Below are positions 1 through 7,949 of a stretch of 64,000 bases of DNA, in pieces (position 1 is the first letter of the stretch; every line of letters begins with the position of its first letter). The notes beneath the pieces were generated by a model. The model was not told the DNA's origin. It ran no database searches and saw only the letters and a program-made list of their open reading frames with translations. The DNA is taken from the NCBI RefSeq assembly GCF_037975445.1, contig NZ_CP150254.1, positions 3,284,001 through 3,348,000 on the forward strand, in the 5' to 3' direction. The stretch comes from Peribacillus sp. FSL P2-0133 (lineage in GTDB: Bacteria; Bacillota; Bacilli; Bacillales; DSM-1321). The position numbers were made by a program, and so were the translations under genes.

Positions 1-837
1 GGCGATAAACAACAAATCAGTTTTGTTAATGAGGATTTTTTGAAGGATAAACATTTGTCCATGGCTGAACCCATTACATTTCCATCTGTTGATGGACTTA
101 CCATCCACGGCTGGATCATGAGACCGACCGATTTTAATGGTAATCAAAAATATCCGCTCATTTTAGAAATCCACGGCGGTCCGCATATGATGTATGCCAA
201 TACCTATGTTCATGAATTCCAGACCTTGGCTAATGAAGGGTATACTGTATTGTTCACTAACCCGCGCGGGAGTGTAGGATATGGCCAAGACTTCGTAAAT
301 GCCTGCCGGGGCGATTATGGAGGCATGGATTATAAGGACTTAATGGCTGGAGTTGATCACGTTTTAGCTTCGTATGATTTTATCGAGCATGAAGATTTAG
401 GGGTATCCGGAGGAAGTTATGGAGGGTTCATGACAAATTGGATCATTGGACATACCAACCGCTTCAAGGCCGCTGTGACTCAGCGTTGCATAAGTAACTG
501 GCTAAGTTTTTATGGGGTCAGCGACATTGGCTATTATTTTACAGAGTGGGAAGTAGGCGGCGATATCGTTAACTCTTCTGAAAAATTATGGAAGCACTCT
601 CCTTTAAAATATGTTTCCAATGTGAATACCCCTTTACTTTTACTTCACGGGGAAAAGGATTTCCGCTGTCCCATTGAACAGAGCGAGCAATTTTTTGTCG
701 CTTTAAAACGGCAAAAAAAAGAAGCAGTGCTTGTTTCATTCCCAGATGAAACTCATGAAGTATCCCGAAGCGGATCTCCAAAAATGCGCCTGCAACATGT
801 TGAGGAAATCAAAGGATGGTTCAATAAGTATCTTTAA
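1..837 (+). CDS. S9-family (prolyl oligopeptidase-like) peptidase, C-terminal part
   Basis: The frame is open to the left edge, so this is the 3' part of a gene that begins outside the window. The visible part is the alpha/beta-hydrolase catalytic domain of S9 peptidases, which cleave short peptides or acyl-amino acids in the cytoplasm. It shows an HGGP oxyanion motif, the nucleophile motif GGSYGG, the acid residue in HGEKDFRCP and the catalytic His in DETHEVSRSG, in the expected order. The N-terminal beta-propeller expected of this family is not visible. A strong bidirectional terminator follows directly. The YuxL-like acylaminoacyl-peptidase group is the closest match from memory; the exact substrate cannot be told. 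Confidence 0.9.
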   Translation, partial: GDKQQISFVNEDFLKDKHLSMAEPITFPSVDGLTIHGWIMRPTDFNGNQKYPLILEIHGGPHMMYANTYVHEFQTLANEGYTVLFTNPRGSVGYGQDFVNACRGDYGGMDYKDLMAGVDHVLASYDFIEHEDLGVSGGSYGGFMTNWIIGHTNRFKAAVTQRCISNWLSFYGVSDIGYYFTEWEVGGDIVNSSEKLWKHSPLKYVSNVNTPLLLLHGEKDFRCPIEQSEQFFVALKRQKKEAVLVSFPDETHEVSRSGSPKMRLQHVEEIKGWFNKYL

Positions 838-841
838 AAAC

Positions 842-882
842 AAAAACTCTGTTAGCAAAAGCTAACAGAGTTTTTGTTTTTA
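842..882. terminator. Bidirectional intrinsic terminator
   Basis: A perfect 15-bp stem (AAAAACTCTGTTAGC and its complement) with an AAAA loop and T-rich tails on both strands. It separates the convergent S9 peptidase and CBS genes. Confidence 0.9.
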
Positions 883-1311
883 GTGTTGAATTTGGTCTCT
901 GTCCTCGGAAATTGAACTTAAAGCATTTCCCGCCATTGAATTTGTCTGTTGGTGTACAGCAAGATCACCTAATGCCACGACTCCCACCAGCTTGTCATTC
1001 TCAATGATAGGGAGCCTTCTGATTTGTTCGGTAGCCATTAACTCTTCAGCTTCATCCACTGACATATCAGGCGTACCTGTTACAAGGTTCGTGGAAATGA
1101 CATCAGTAATTCTAGTTGAATTCGGCTTTTTCTCGGCAACACAGCGAATGACGATATCCCTGTCTGTGATGACACCAATTAAATGGTTATTCTCCAATAC
1201 AGGAATGACACCAACATCTTCATTCTTCATTTTGACTGCCGCTTCATATATATTATCTTCCGCAGTGCAACAATCCACGTCTGTTGTCATGATATCTCTT
1301 AATGTAGTCAC
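880..1311 (-). CDS. CBS-domain-pair protein (YhcV-like)
   Basis: A protein of about 143 residues made of two CBS domains with little else. The pattern DIMTTDV..., then VGVIPV...GVITDRDI, then the second domain with IRRLPI...GVVALGDLA, is typical of stand-alone CBS pairs that bind adenine nucleotides and act as energy or redox sensors; the partner is unknown. It resembles B. subtilis YhcV. The open frame extends 21 codons further to an ATG at 1374, but the GTG at 1311 has GGAGGG six bases upstream and matches the usual family start, so I place the start there. The gene ends against the shared terminator with the S9 peptidase. Confidence 0.85.
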   Translation of the reverse strand: MTTLRDIMTTDVDCCTAEDNIYEAAVKMKNEDVGVIPVLENNHLIGVITDRDIVIRCVAEKKPNSTRITDVISTNLVTGTPDMSVDEAEELMATEQIRRLPIIENDKLVGVVALGDLAVHQQTNSMAGNALSSISEDRDQIQH

Positions 1312-1390
1312 GGAAATCCCTCCATTTTCATAAGTTGCTTGTTTATTTTTGACTTCTGAAGAGAAATTATTCATGGAACACGTTTATGCT

Positions 1391-2229
1391 TCATTCCACA
1401 TATTTCCCATGATCCGGTTTAGCTAATGAATCGAATTCCTTTGCAAGCTTTGATAAACCCATTTCCAGTTCTTGCCCTTCAACAGGATACCCGTGCCCCG
1501 TTATGGCAACAGCCGGCTTTATACTTTCCAATAACTTTACAGATTCTTTTGCAGCCTTCCAATCGGTTGTCAAATACCGCGGTGGGCCCGCTATTTCTTT
1601 CTCCTGAGTGATTACCTTGTATAGGGAATCTTGCCTGACATTCACAAAAGCATCTCCAGCAATCAAACTTCGGTCACTTTCACGGAAAAGTGAAATATGT
1701 CCTTTTGAATGGCCAGGGGTGTGAACCCATTTCCAATCACGAAGCCCGGGAACACTATGATCATCAGGCAATGGCTGAACTTTTTCATCAAGGTTGATTC
1801 CCTCATTCGGAAAAATCCATGAAATTTTTGCGACCATCCCTCCTTCAACAGCAGGGTCCGGATTGGGGTAATTTTCCTGTCCCGTTAAATAAGGCATTTC
1901 TTTTATATGGGCATAAACTGGAGCTTTCCAATACTCCATTAACTCAATCAGTGCACCAACATGATCGAAATGTCCATGTGTCAAAATAATAGCAGCTGGT
2001 GGATTTTGTGGTCCATATATTTTTTCAGCAGTTTTCTTTATTACCTCTGCTGTGCGTGACATCCCTGCATCTATAAAATACCCATTTATCATCTTTGGGT
2101 GACCCTATAAAAATCACATTAACGATTTGGACGGAAAGACAATGTATATTCTAAATTTATTATATGTACTTCACCACTGGAGACTGAAGTCATTGGCATC
2201 AATTTTTCATTCAAATGATTATCATCCAT
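1391..2229 (-). pseudogene. Metallo-beta-lactamase-fold hydrolase, two frameshifts
   Basis: The long frame (1391-2092) carries the MBL zinc motif HGHFDHVG, a downstream HTPGHSKGH, the bridging Asp in AGDAF and a C-terminal TGHG, so it is a zinc-dependent hydrolase of the glyoxalase-II/lactonase type. The usual first 45 or so residues are missing from that frame but are present upstream in two other frames. ATG 2229, with AGGAGG in front of it, reads MDDNHLNEKLMPMTSVSSGE; after a one-base shift near 2120 comes VQIVNVIFIGSPKDDKWVF; after another in a T run near 2080 comes IDAGMS. Two extra bases therefore explain the whole gene. It is either a young pseudogene or sequence error; the catalytic core itself is intact. 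Confidence 0.75.
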
Positions 2230-2330
2230 TTATAATCCTCCTAAATTTGAACATACTTTTTTTAAAAGGATACCCTGTACAAGAAAATAAAAAACAACCT
2301 ACTATTTGTATAGGCTGTTTCAGGCAGAAA

Positions 2331-2375
2331 ACAAATTCGAAGAAAAAACAAGTTTGCATGCAGTTTTTTATTTTT
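2331..2375 (+). repeat. Intergenic repeat copy A, left part
   Basis: From ACAAATTCGAAGAAA to the poly-T stretch this matches the start of the uninterrupted copy at 4511-4640. The match resumes at 4236 on the far side of the insertion sequence, so copy A was split by the IS. Confidence 0.75.
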
Positions 2376-2400
2376 GGCTCTGTTAAAGCAAAATGTTGAT
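2376..2400 (+). repeat. IS left terminal inverted repeat
   Basis: GGCTCTGTTAAAGCAAAATG followed by TTGAT; it pairs with 4211-4235 at most positions. Confidence 0.85.
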
Positions 2401-2467
2401 TATTTGATACTTACCCGAATACTTAGTATTATGGATATAAGAACAAATATTCGGGAGGTAACGAAAA

Positions 2468-3497
2468 ATGAGCAAAGCGTTTAGCAATTTACTAAAGCAC
2501 ATTGATAAATTACCAAATACGAAAAAAGAACAAGTATATCAATGGGTAAAACGCTATGTTCAGCCTTCTTCCTCTGTCGGTGGTCGTCTAATCAACGAAA
2601 TGAGAGAAACTCGTTTCAAAGAAGGGTTTGAATGCCCTCATTGTGCATCTGGACACGTTGTTCGGTTCGGAAAATATAATGGTCGCCAACGTTATCGTTG
2701 TAAATGTTGTAGTAAAACCTTTACTGATACGACTAACACTGTTTTATATTGCCCGAAAAGGAGACGAGTGGATTACATTTGTTGAATGTATGTTTAAAGG
2801 TTATTCCCTACGAAAATCGGCTGAATTTGTAGGGGTTACTTGGGTTACACTTTTCTATTGGAGACACAAGTTGCTAAACGCTCTCAAACAAATGGACTTT
2901 GAACATTTTGAAGGTATCGTTGAAATTGACGAGACCTATTTCCTATACTCTGAAAAAGGAAAACGAGGCATTACAGACCGAAAACCTCGAAAGCGTGGCG
3001 GAAAATCTAAACATAGAGGTATCAGCCACGAGCAAGTTTGCGTTCTTGTTGCCAGAGACCGTACCAAAGCAACTGTTTCTAAAGTTGCTTGTATGGGGCG
3101 AGTTGTGAAAGATAAAGTAGATAAAATGATTGGTTCTAAGTTAACCGCTGACAACGTACTTGTAACAGATGCTTGGAGAGCCTATAAAACGTATGCGAAA
3201 GAAAAAGGATTAGAACATTATAGAATTAAATCCACTGATGGTAAGTACGTTCTCAAAGGCTTATATCACATTCAAAATGTCAATGGTCTCCATTCTCGTA
3301 TGAAACAATGGATAGACCGATTAAAAGGTGTGGCTACCAAATACCTCGACAATTACCTCGCTTGGTTCTTGTTTATTGATAGTCGTAGTAACGAAAGTAC
3401 GAGACATAATATCAAAGAATTTTTATTAAAATCATTTGTATTTGAAATGATGACAGATACTTATGATAGTTTACGCTTGTCAAAATTCAATTTGTAG
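2468..3497 (+). pseudogene. IS1595-family transposase, frameshifted
   Basis: The first frame (2468-2785) encodes an N-terminal helical part and a zinc ribbon (CPHC...CKCC). The second frame, entered near 2750-2765, encodes the rest: a helix-turn-helix-like stretch (GYSLRKSAEFVGVTWVTLFY) and the DDE/ISXO2-type catalytic domain, with Asp in VEIDETYF, a second Asp in LVTDAWRAY and a C-terminal VNGLHSRMKQWI region. Family members are normally a single reading frame of about 300-330 residues, so a one-base insertion around the text encoding VLYCPKR has broken it. An AGGT-type ribosome site precedes ATG 2468. Programmed frameshifting is possible but is not usual for this family. Confidence 0.8.
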
Positions 3498-3535
3498 TCC
3501 ATATTCGACTAACGAAGTACATTTGGAGTGGTAAA

Positions 3536-4123
3536 GTGGAAATATATATTAGAGAACAAGTGTATTCTTTTAATCAAGAACACGACTTTTTGGTAAATCC
3601 TTCACCTAAGACAGTATACGAAATTGATGCAGAAGACATTGGGATTGAGGAATTCTTTATCCTATTTTTCTCCAGCTTAAATCAGTTTCCGTTGTTTATT
3701 ACCTTTGAATGGTATGACTGGGATGTTGATGGAATGAGAGACCAGTTAGATAAACTTGGGGTAATTTATACGCATAAGTTCGTCCCTCAAAAAACAGCAT
3801 ATAGAATGACCGAATATGGAGAAATCCATTTCGATATATTGATTTTTAGTGTCGAGGTTAAAGATAAAAATCAACTATCTGAAATTATTTATAAATCCCT
3901 TATTCCATATCATCTCTTTATAATTTCAAATCAGAATAATGTAACATTTGGTGAAAGGTTTGACCAAGAGGACGGCGTAAAGTTGAATATGAATGAATCT
4001 ACAACTTTTTGTAAATTGGAATACGATATCCCCTCTACCTATTTGGTAACAAACCAATTGAAAAATATGGATGAATTGATTGCTGTTCTTCCTGAAAAGT
4101 TAAAAGTTGTGAAAGAAGATTAA
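3536..4123 (+). CDS. IS passenger gene, unknown function (195 aa)
   Basis: I do not recognise this protein. It lies wholly between the transposase and the right terminal repeat, so it travels with the element. It starts at GTG 3536 with GGAG about eight bases upstream. The product is acidic, has no signal peptide or membrane segment, and contains an aromatic patch (FITFEWYDWDVDGMRDQLD). IS1595-family elements are known to carry passenger genes of varied function, so the position makes biological sense. An immunity-like or regulatory role is possible but nothing in the sequence shows it. The frame is intact even though the transposase is broken. Confidence 0.7.
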   Translation: MEIYIREQVYSFNQEHDFLVNPSPKTVYEIDAEDIGIEEFFILFFSSLNQFPLFITFEWYDWDVDGMRDQLDKLGVIYTHKFVPQKTAYRMTEYGEIHFDILIFSVEVKDKNQLSEIIYKSLIPYHLFIISNQNNVTFGERFDQEDGVKLNMNESTTFCKLEYDIPSTYLVTNQLKNMDELIAVLPEKLKVVKED

Positions 4124-4210
4124 GTTATCTTGTTAAACAATCGCACCCGTAGTTTAACAATAATAGGGGCAAGCCTGATAAAAGGGGTTTACCCTATTTA
4201 ATATTCAAAT

Positions 4211-4235
4211 TTCAACATTAACATATAACAGAACC
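4211..4235 (-). repeat. IS right terminal inverted repeat
   Basis: Read on the minus strand it begins GGTTCTGTTATATG and ends AATGTTGAA, matching the left end. Confidence 0.85.
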
Positions 4236-4360
4236 TTATTTTAAAAAAAGTTGCAGATGATTTCAGAAATCCACTCCCTTTCCGCCTACTGTCTGCCAAG
4301 CCTCATCAAAGCATGCGTCTGTGGGGTCTCGGCTGACAGTTATTCGGCAGGAGTGTCACC
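4236..4360 (+). repeat. Intergenic repeat copy A, right part
   Basis: This continues copy A beyond the IS. TTGCAGATGATTTCAGAAAT and the CTCCCTTTCCGCC block match copy B closely. The interior forms a long imperfect hairpin: ACTGTC pairs with GACAGT and CACTCC with GGAGTG around a GGGGTCTCGGC core. This is the architecture of the dispersed intergenic hairpin repeats common in Bacillus genomes. About 150 bases of further noncoding sequence follow before copy B. Confidence 0.65.
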
Positions 4361-4510
4361 AATTTCTTCATCCAGTGAGTTTTCAGTTCCTATAAAACAG
4401 TAAAAAATAAATCAGTATAACCAAGTCTTGTTTTAAAAATCATGGTAATCATTCCCACGATAAAATCGTGAAAAGGATACGGGATGACCGTTCCGATCCC
4501 CATAAGGTCG

Positions 4511-4640
4511 ACAAATTCGAAGAAAGACCAGTTTACCTGCAGTTTTTTTATTTTTAAAAAGGTTGCAGATAATTTCAGAAATCCGCTCCCTTTCTGCCGA
4601 GACCCCGCGAGCATCTAGCGGGGTCTCGGCTAGCCATTAA
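4511..4640 (+). repeat. Intergenic repeat copy B (uninterrupted), with 12-bp GC-rich hairpin
   Basis: This copy has ACAAATTCGAAGAAA, then the poly-T/A stretch that is the IS target in copy A, then TTGCAGATAATTTCAGAAAT. It ends in a perfect 12-bp stem (CCGAGACCCCGC at 4597-4608 with its complement at 4618-4629). Confidence 0.75.
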
Positions 4641-4704
4641 ACCGAGTCTTCTTTTGAAATCCGGTCCGGTGTGCGACACTTCCGGAAGCCCTTTTGTAAA
4701 CAAA

Positions 4705-4736
4705 CTGAAACAACCAATAATTTATATTGGCTGCTT
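4705..4736 (-). terminator. Terminator of the SGNH/ABC operon
   Basis: On the minus strand AGCCAATA/TATTGGTT form a stem followed by a T-rich run, right after the permease stop codon. Confidence 0.6.
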
Positions 4737-4737
4737 A

Positions 4738-5718
4738 TCAGTATACATCCCTCCGGGTAAATACTGTAAAAGATACAATTAAAGCAAGAGCCCACCAAAC
4801 GAGCAAGGTAATGACAGATGATAATAAAGTCATCCCTTCTATCGGTGGAGCCGTCCCGCTAATATAAGCGGTCAACTTCAAATTCACCATAAAGAAATAT
4901 TTCGCTGATTCCCATGATGAAACCATATTGTTCAATATAGCCCCGGAAATTAATGCAGCCAGCATGATGCCCATGCCTGCAGGGGTGCTCCTCACTAAAA
5001 CCGAAAGCATGAAAGAAAGGGTCCCTACAACTACCGCCACCAGCCAGACAAGTCCTAAATCCATCAATAGGAATTTCCATTGTTCAACTAACCTTACTTG
5101 ACTGACATCCACATCAGCACCATTCAATTCGAATCCGGTTATTACGGGGGCTCCCCATCCTTGATAACCGAAAACGATTCCTGATAAAAGGTAAGACAAT
5201 AAGGCTGTCATCGCAACGATAATCGAAACCGATAATAATAATGTTACATATTTGCTCAATAAGATTTTCCAGCGCTCCACTGGCCTTGTCAGCAGAAGCT
5301 TGATCGTGCCTTGTCCATTTTCGGAAGAAACCAAATCACTGGCCACAATCATGATCAACAGCGGAATGAATAAATCGATTGAATTTTCCAAAAACATGCG
5401 TGTAAAAGTAGCTGCGCCTGGTTCTGAGGGATTGATATCATGATCGAGATAATATTGCTGCTGCTTCAGACTTACTTGCAGCTGTTCACGCCACTCATCC
5501 AGCATCCTATTCGAGCCCAACCGATTTTGAGTATCAATGATTTGCTGCTGAAGAGCTGCACGCCAATCATCAGTTCCCAACTTCTCCCGCTGCTCTTCCA
5601 CTTGTTTGTATTGGGCATATGTAAACATCAACACTAAAATTCCAACGATGATACCGATTATGATCAGCCGCTTTTTTGCCAACATCTTCATCATTTCATT
5701 TTGGACCAAGTTATTCAA
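4738..5718 (-). CDS. ABC-2-type transporter permease
   Basis: An integral membrane subunit of an ABC exporter. One membrane segment lies near the N-terminus (LIIIGIIVGILVLMF). A long soluble loop rich in Gln and charged residues follows, then about five more hydrophobic segments, as in ABC-2 permeases of the NatB/YxlG kind. It shows ENGQGTIKLLLTRPVERWKILLSKY, the loop typical of these permeases. The frame is open to GTG 5736, but the TTG at 5718 has GGAGGTG six bases upstream and gives an eight-base overlap with the ATPase gene, so I prefer it. Its partner is the ATPase just upstream; the cargo is unknown. Confidence 0.85.
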   Translation of the reverse strand: MNNLVQNEMMKMLAKKRLIIIGIIVGILVLMFTYAQYKQVEEQREKLGTDDWRAALQQQIIDTQNRLGSNRMLDEWREQLQVSLKQQQYYLDHDINPSEPGAATFTRMFLENSIDLFIPLLIMIVASDLVSSENGQGTIKLLLTRPVERWKILLSKYVTLLLSVSIIVAMTALLSYLLSGIVFGYQGWGAPVITGFELNGADVDVSQVRLVEQWKFLLMDLGLVWLVAVVVGTLSFMLSVLVRSTPAGMGIMLAALISGAILNNMVSSWESAKYFFMVNLKLTAYISGTAPPIEGMTLLSSVITLLVWWALALIVSFTVFTRRDVY

Positions 5719-6625
5719 TGCCTGCACCTCCGACACCGGTAACTTGCAAAAACAACTCTTCCAATCCCGGGAGCTTTCGATTCATTTCATGTACCCTCAC
5801 CCCTGCATGGTTAAGTGCAGCATTCCATTCAGGTGTTTTGAGTTCATCATAAGCTGTAATGATATATTTTTGATCTAAGGTAATATCGGTGAAGCGGCTA
5901 AGAATTTCCACTCCTTTTTGAATAGGTTCCACCCGCCAAATTATCCGCTCCTGCGCGGATAATAAGCTTTCCACTGTATCCGTTTTAATAATTTCCCCGC
6001 CTTTAATAATTGCGACCCTGTCACAAAGTTGCTGTATTTCACCTAATAAGTGTGAAGAAACCAGAACACTCATACCTTCTTCTTCAGCCAACTTCCTGAT
6101 GAATTGTCGCATTTCACGGATTCCGGCAGGATCTAGACCGTTAGTGGGTTCATCCAAAATTAACAGCTTAGGGCTGTTCAGCATTGCCTGCGCGATTCCT
6201 AAACGCTGCCTCATCCCTAACGAATAGGTCTTCACTTTATCGTGAATTCTCGCTTGCAGACCAACGAGTTCAACAACCTCGATCATTCTTGTTTCATCGA
6301 CTTCAGGTAACATTCTTGCAAAGTGGAGCAAATTATCCCACCCACTCAAAAATGGATATAACTCTGGATTTTCAACGATGCAGCCCATTTGCTTCATAGC
6401 CTTCGTAAATTCCTGACGAACATCATACCCGCATATATGGATGGAACCCGAGGATGGCTTAATCAATCCGACCAACATGCGGATTGTCGTCGTCTTCCCT
6501 GCTCCATTCGGTCCTAAAAAGCCGAAAACCTCACCTTCATGCAACTCAAAATCTATTCCTTTAATAATTTCCCTTTTGCCAATCTTTTTTCTCAAGTCCC
6601 TAACAGACAATGTCACCTTTTTCAT
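5711..6625 (-). CDS. ABC transporter ATP-binding protein
   Basis: The ATPase of the same exporter. It has Walker A GPNGAGKTTT, the signature YSLGMRQRLGIAQA, Walker B LLILDEPTNGLDPAG and the switch His in VSSHLL, in order over the first 200 residues, then a C-terminal regulatory extension of the NatA/BcrA type. ATG 6625 overlaps the stop of the SGNH gene (ATGA) and has GGAGG ten bases upstream, inside the end of that gene. The three genes are thus translationally coupled in the order SGNH hydrolase, ATPase, permease. Confidence 0.92.
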   Translation of the reverse strand: MKKVTLSVRDLRKKIGKREIIKGIDFELHEGEVFGFLGPNGAGKTTTIRMLVGLIKPSSGSIHICGYDVRQEFTKAMKQMGCIVENPELYPFLSGWDNLLHFARMLPEVDETRMIEVVELVGLQARIHDKVKTYSLGMRQRLGIAQAMLNSPKLLILDEPTNGLDPAGIREMRQFIRKLAEEEGMSVLVSSHLLGEIQQLCDRVAIIKGGEIIKTDTVESLLSAQERIIWRVEPIQKGVEILSRFTDITLDQKYIITAYDELKTPEWNAALNHAGVRVHEMNRKLPGLEELFLQVTGVGGAGIE

Positions 6626-7419
6626 CGTTCCACATCCTCCCATTTTATTAAAGGAGCAACTCTATCAGCAATTAAACGATACCCCTTCTTATTAGGGTGA
6701 AAATTGTCCGAATACAAATACTCATTTACCGACAATTGAAATAAATCGAATGTTGGAACGAAAATTGCATTGTCATAATGAGCCACGACTTCTGCCGTTT
6801 CATTATTCCAGTCCCGTACGATGCGGTTCGTATCAAAGTCTTTATCCAAATCTATAAATGGATTATACAGGCCAAGCAACAAAATAGTAGCGGAATCATT
6901 GACTTTATTTATATCTTTAAAAATTTCATGTAAATTTCCCAAGAAATTCTTTTGTGATACGGATGTAGCCTCACGATCATATTCAAGCAGGGTCTTCCCT
7001 TTTTGAAATAAATCGTTACCCCCGATTGTAACTAAAATAACATCAGCTGCCTGGATTTGGCGCTTCACTTCCGGTTGTTTCACTTGCTGCACCAATTCGT
7101 TAGACACTTGTCCATTAATTCCGAGGTTATGAATGATTGGTTTTCTATTATATTGACTCTTCAAATCTTCAACAACAAGTCCAACATAGCCTTTGCCTGT
7201 TTCATCACCTGTGCCACGTGTTAATGAATCGCCTATCGCCACTACCGTAAAATCATCGGGAAGATCATTTTTAAAGGGAGTTTCTTCAATTACTTCCATA
7301 TCGGATGATTTTTTTCCATAATGGTCCATTATCGCCCATCCTAGGCAAAATACAAAAAACAGGCCGATAAGAGCTGATACGATGGTAGTAGCCAACACTT
7401 TTGGTTTACTCAAAAACAC
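6622..7419 (-). CDS. Membrane-anchored SGNH/GDSL hydrolase
   Basis: Residues 10-30 form an uncleaved signal anchor, so the enzyme faces the outside. The SGNH blocks are all present: AIGDSLTRGTGD (Ser nucleophile), GINGQ (Gly), TIGGNDLF (Asn) and SDNFHPNKKGY (catalytic Asp-x-x-His). The family hydrolyses esters of lipids or sugars; the substrate here is not evident. It is first in an operon with an ABC-2 exporter, which suggests that the two act on the same envelope compound. The start is GTG 7419, or the TTG two codons later; both lie just after AAGGGTGA. Confidence 0.88.
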   Translation of the reverse strand: MFLSKPKVLATTIVSALIGLFFVFCLGWAIMDHYGKKSSDMEVIEETPFKNDLPDDFTVVAIGDSLTRGTGDETGKGYVGLVVEDLKSQYNRKPIIHNLGINGQVSNELVQQVKQPEVKRQIQAADVILVTIGGNDLFQKGKTLLEYDREATSVSQKNFLGNLHEIFKDINKVNDSATILLLGLYNPFIDLDKDFDTNRIVRDWNNETAEVVAHYDNAIFVPTFDLFQLSVNEYLYSDNFHPNKKGYRLIADRVAPLIKWEDVER

Positions 7420-7580
7420 TCACCCTTCCATTCATTCTCTATCTTCCATTCATTCTCTATCTTCCATTAAATCATATTATTTCCAAAAACAAAAAAGCGT
7501 TTACTTATGGTTAAAATTCCCAATAACTTAATTATTAACAGCATTTCTTTAATAAACCGCACTCTTCCCCTCTTATCAAT

Positions 7581-7626
7581 AAAAAAGACAGAATGGGACT
7601 CATTTAATCCCTTTCTGCCTTTTTTT
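7581..7626. terminator. Bidirectional terminator
   Basis: AAAAAAGACAGAATGGGA and an almost perfect complement ending in CTTTTTTT enclose a nine-base loop. It lies just beyond the stop of the BASS remnant. Confidence 0.75.
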
Positions 7627-7629
7627 GAT

Positions 7630-7946
7630 TTACTGTTTAATCGATTCCTTACCAACTACGGAATTCCCTTTGATTTTGTCTACTCTTTTTGACCCGGAAA
7701 CATTATGCCACACACTAAAGATGGCACCCGGGACGGCCTCTAGTGAAGAGAAATGAACTGTCGTTAATGCAGCACCTAAACCTGAGTTTTGCATGCCCAC
7801 TTCAATTGATTTTGATCTTCGTATGGAAGTTTTAACAATTTAGCAGCAAGAAAACCAAGTAATAATCCAAACGAATTATACAGGACCATCACTCCGAATA
7901 TAGCAGGCCCTGATTTAAGTATCTTCTCCTTATTAGAACTGGCCAC
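7630..7946 (-). pseudogene. Remnant of a bile acid:sodium symporter (BASS) family transporter
   Basis: Two adjacent frames together give the C-terminal third of a BASS/YocS-type transporter. The first reads KSGPAIFGVMVLYNSFGLLL then [15 protein letters not shown]; after a shift near 7815 the second reads [20 protein letters not shown] then [16 protein letters not shown]. The [10 protein letters not shown] and [10 protein letters not shown] blocks are characteristic of this family. The N-terminal two thirds are absent: the remnant starts abruptly a few bases from the end of the MFS gene. It is a deletion relic and cannot make a working transporter. Confidence 0.75.
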
Positions 7947-7949
7947 TCA

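Larger units (their letters stand above)
2376..4235 (+). mobile_element. IS1595-like insertion sequence with a passenger gene
   Basis: The ends are 25-bp imperfect inverted repeats, 2376-2400 and 4211-4235, both starting GG(C/T)TCTGTTA and sharing AATGTTGA near the inner end. The flanking 8-mers TTATTTTT (2368-2375) and TTATTTTA (4236-4243) fit an 8-bp target duplication with one change, the length known for the IS1595 family. Inside are a zinc-ribbon plus DDE transposase, broken by a frameshift, and a 195-aa gene of unknown function. The uninterrupted sister of the target repeat at 4511-4640 shows what the empty site looked like. Confidence 0.85.

Noticed and set aside
2740..2770. Programmed frameshift in the IS1595-like transposase
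   Set aside because: The family normally uses one continuous frame and no slippery heptamer with a downstream structure was seen, so a disabling mutation is simpler.
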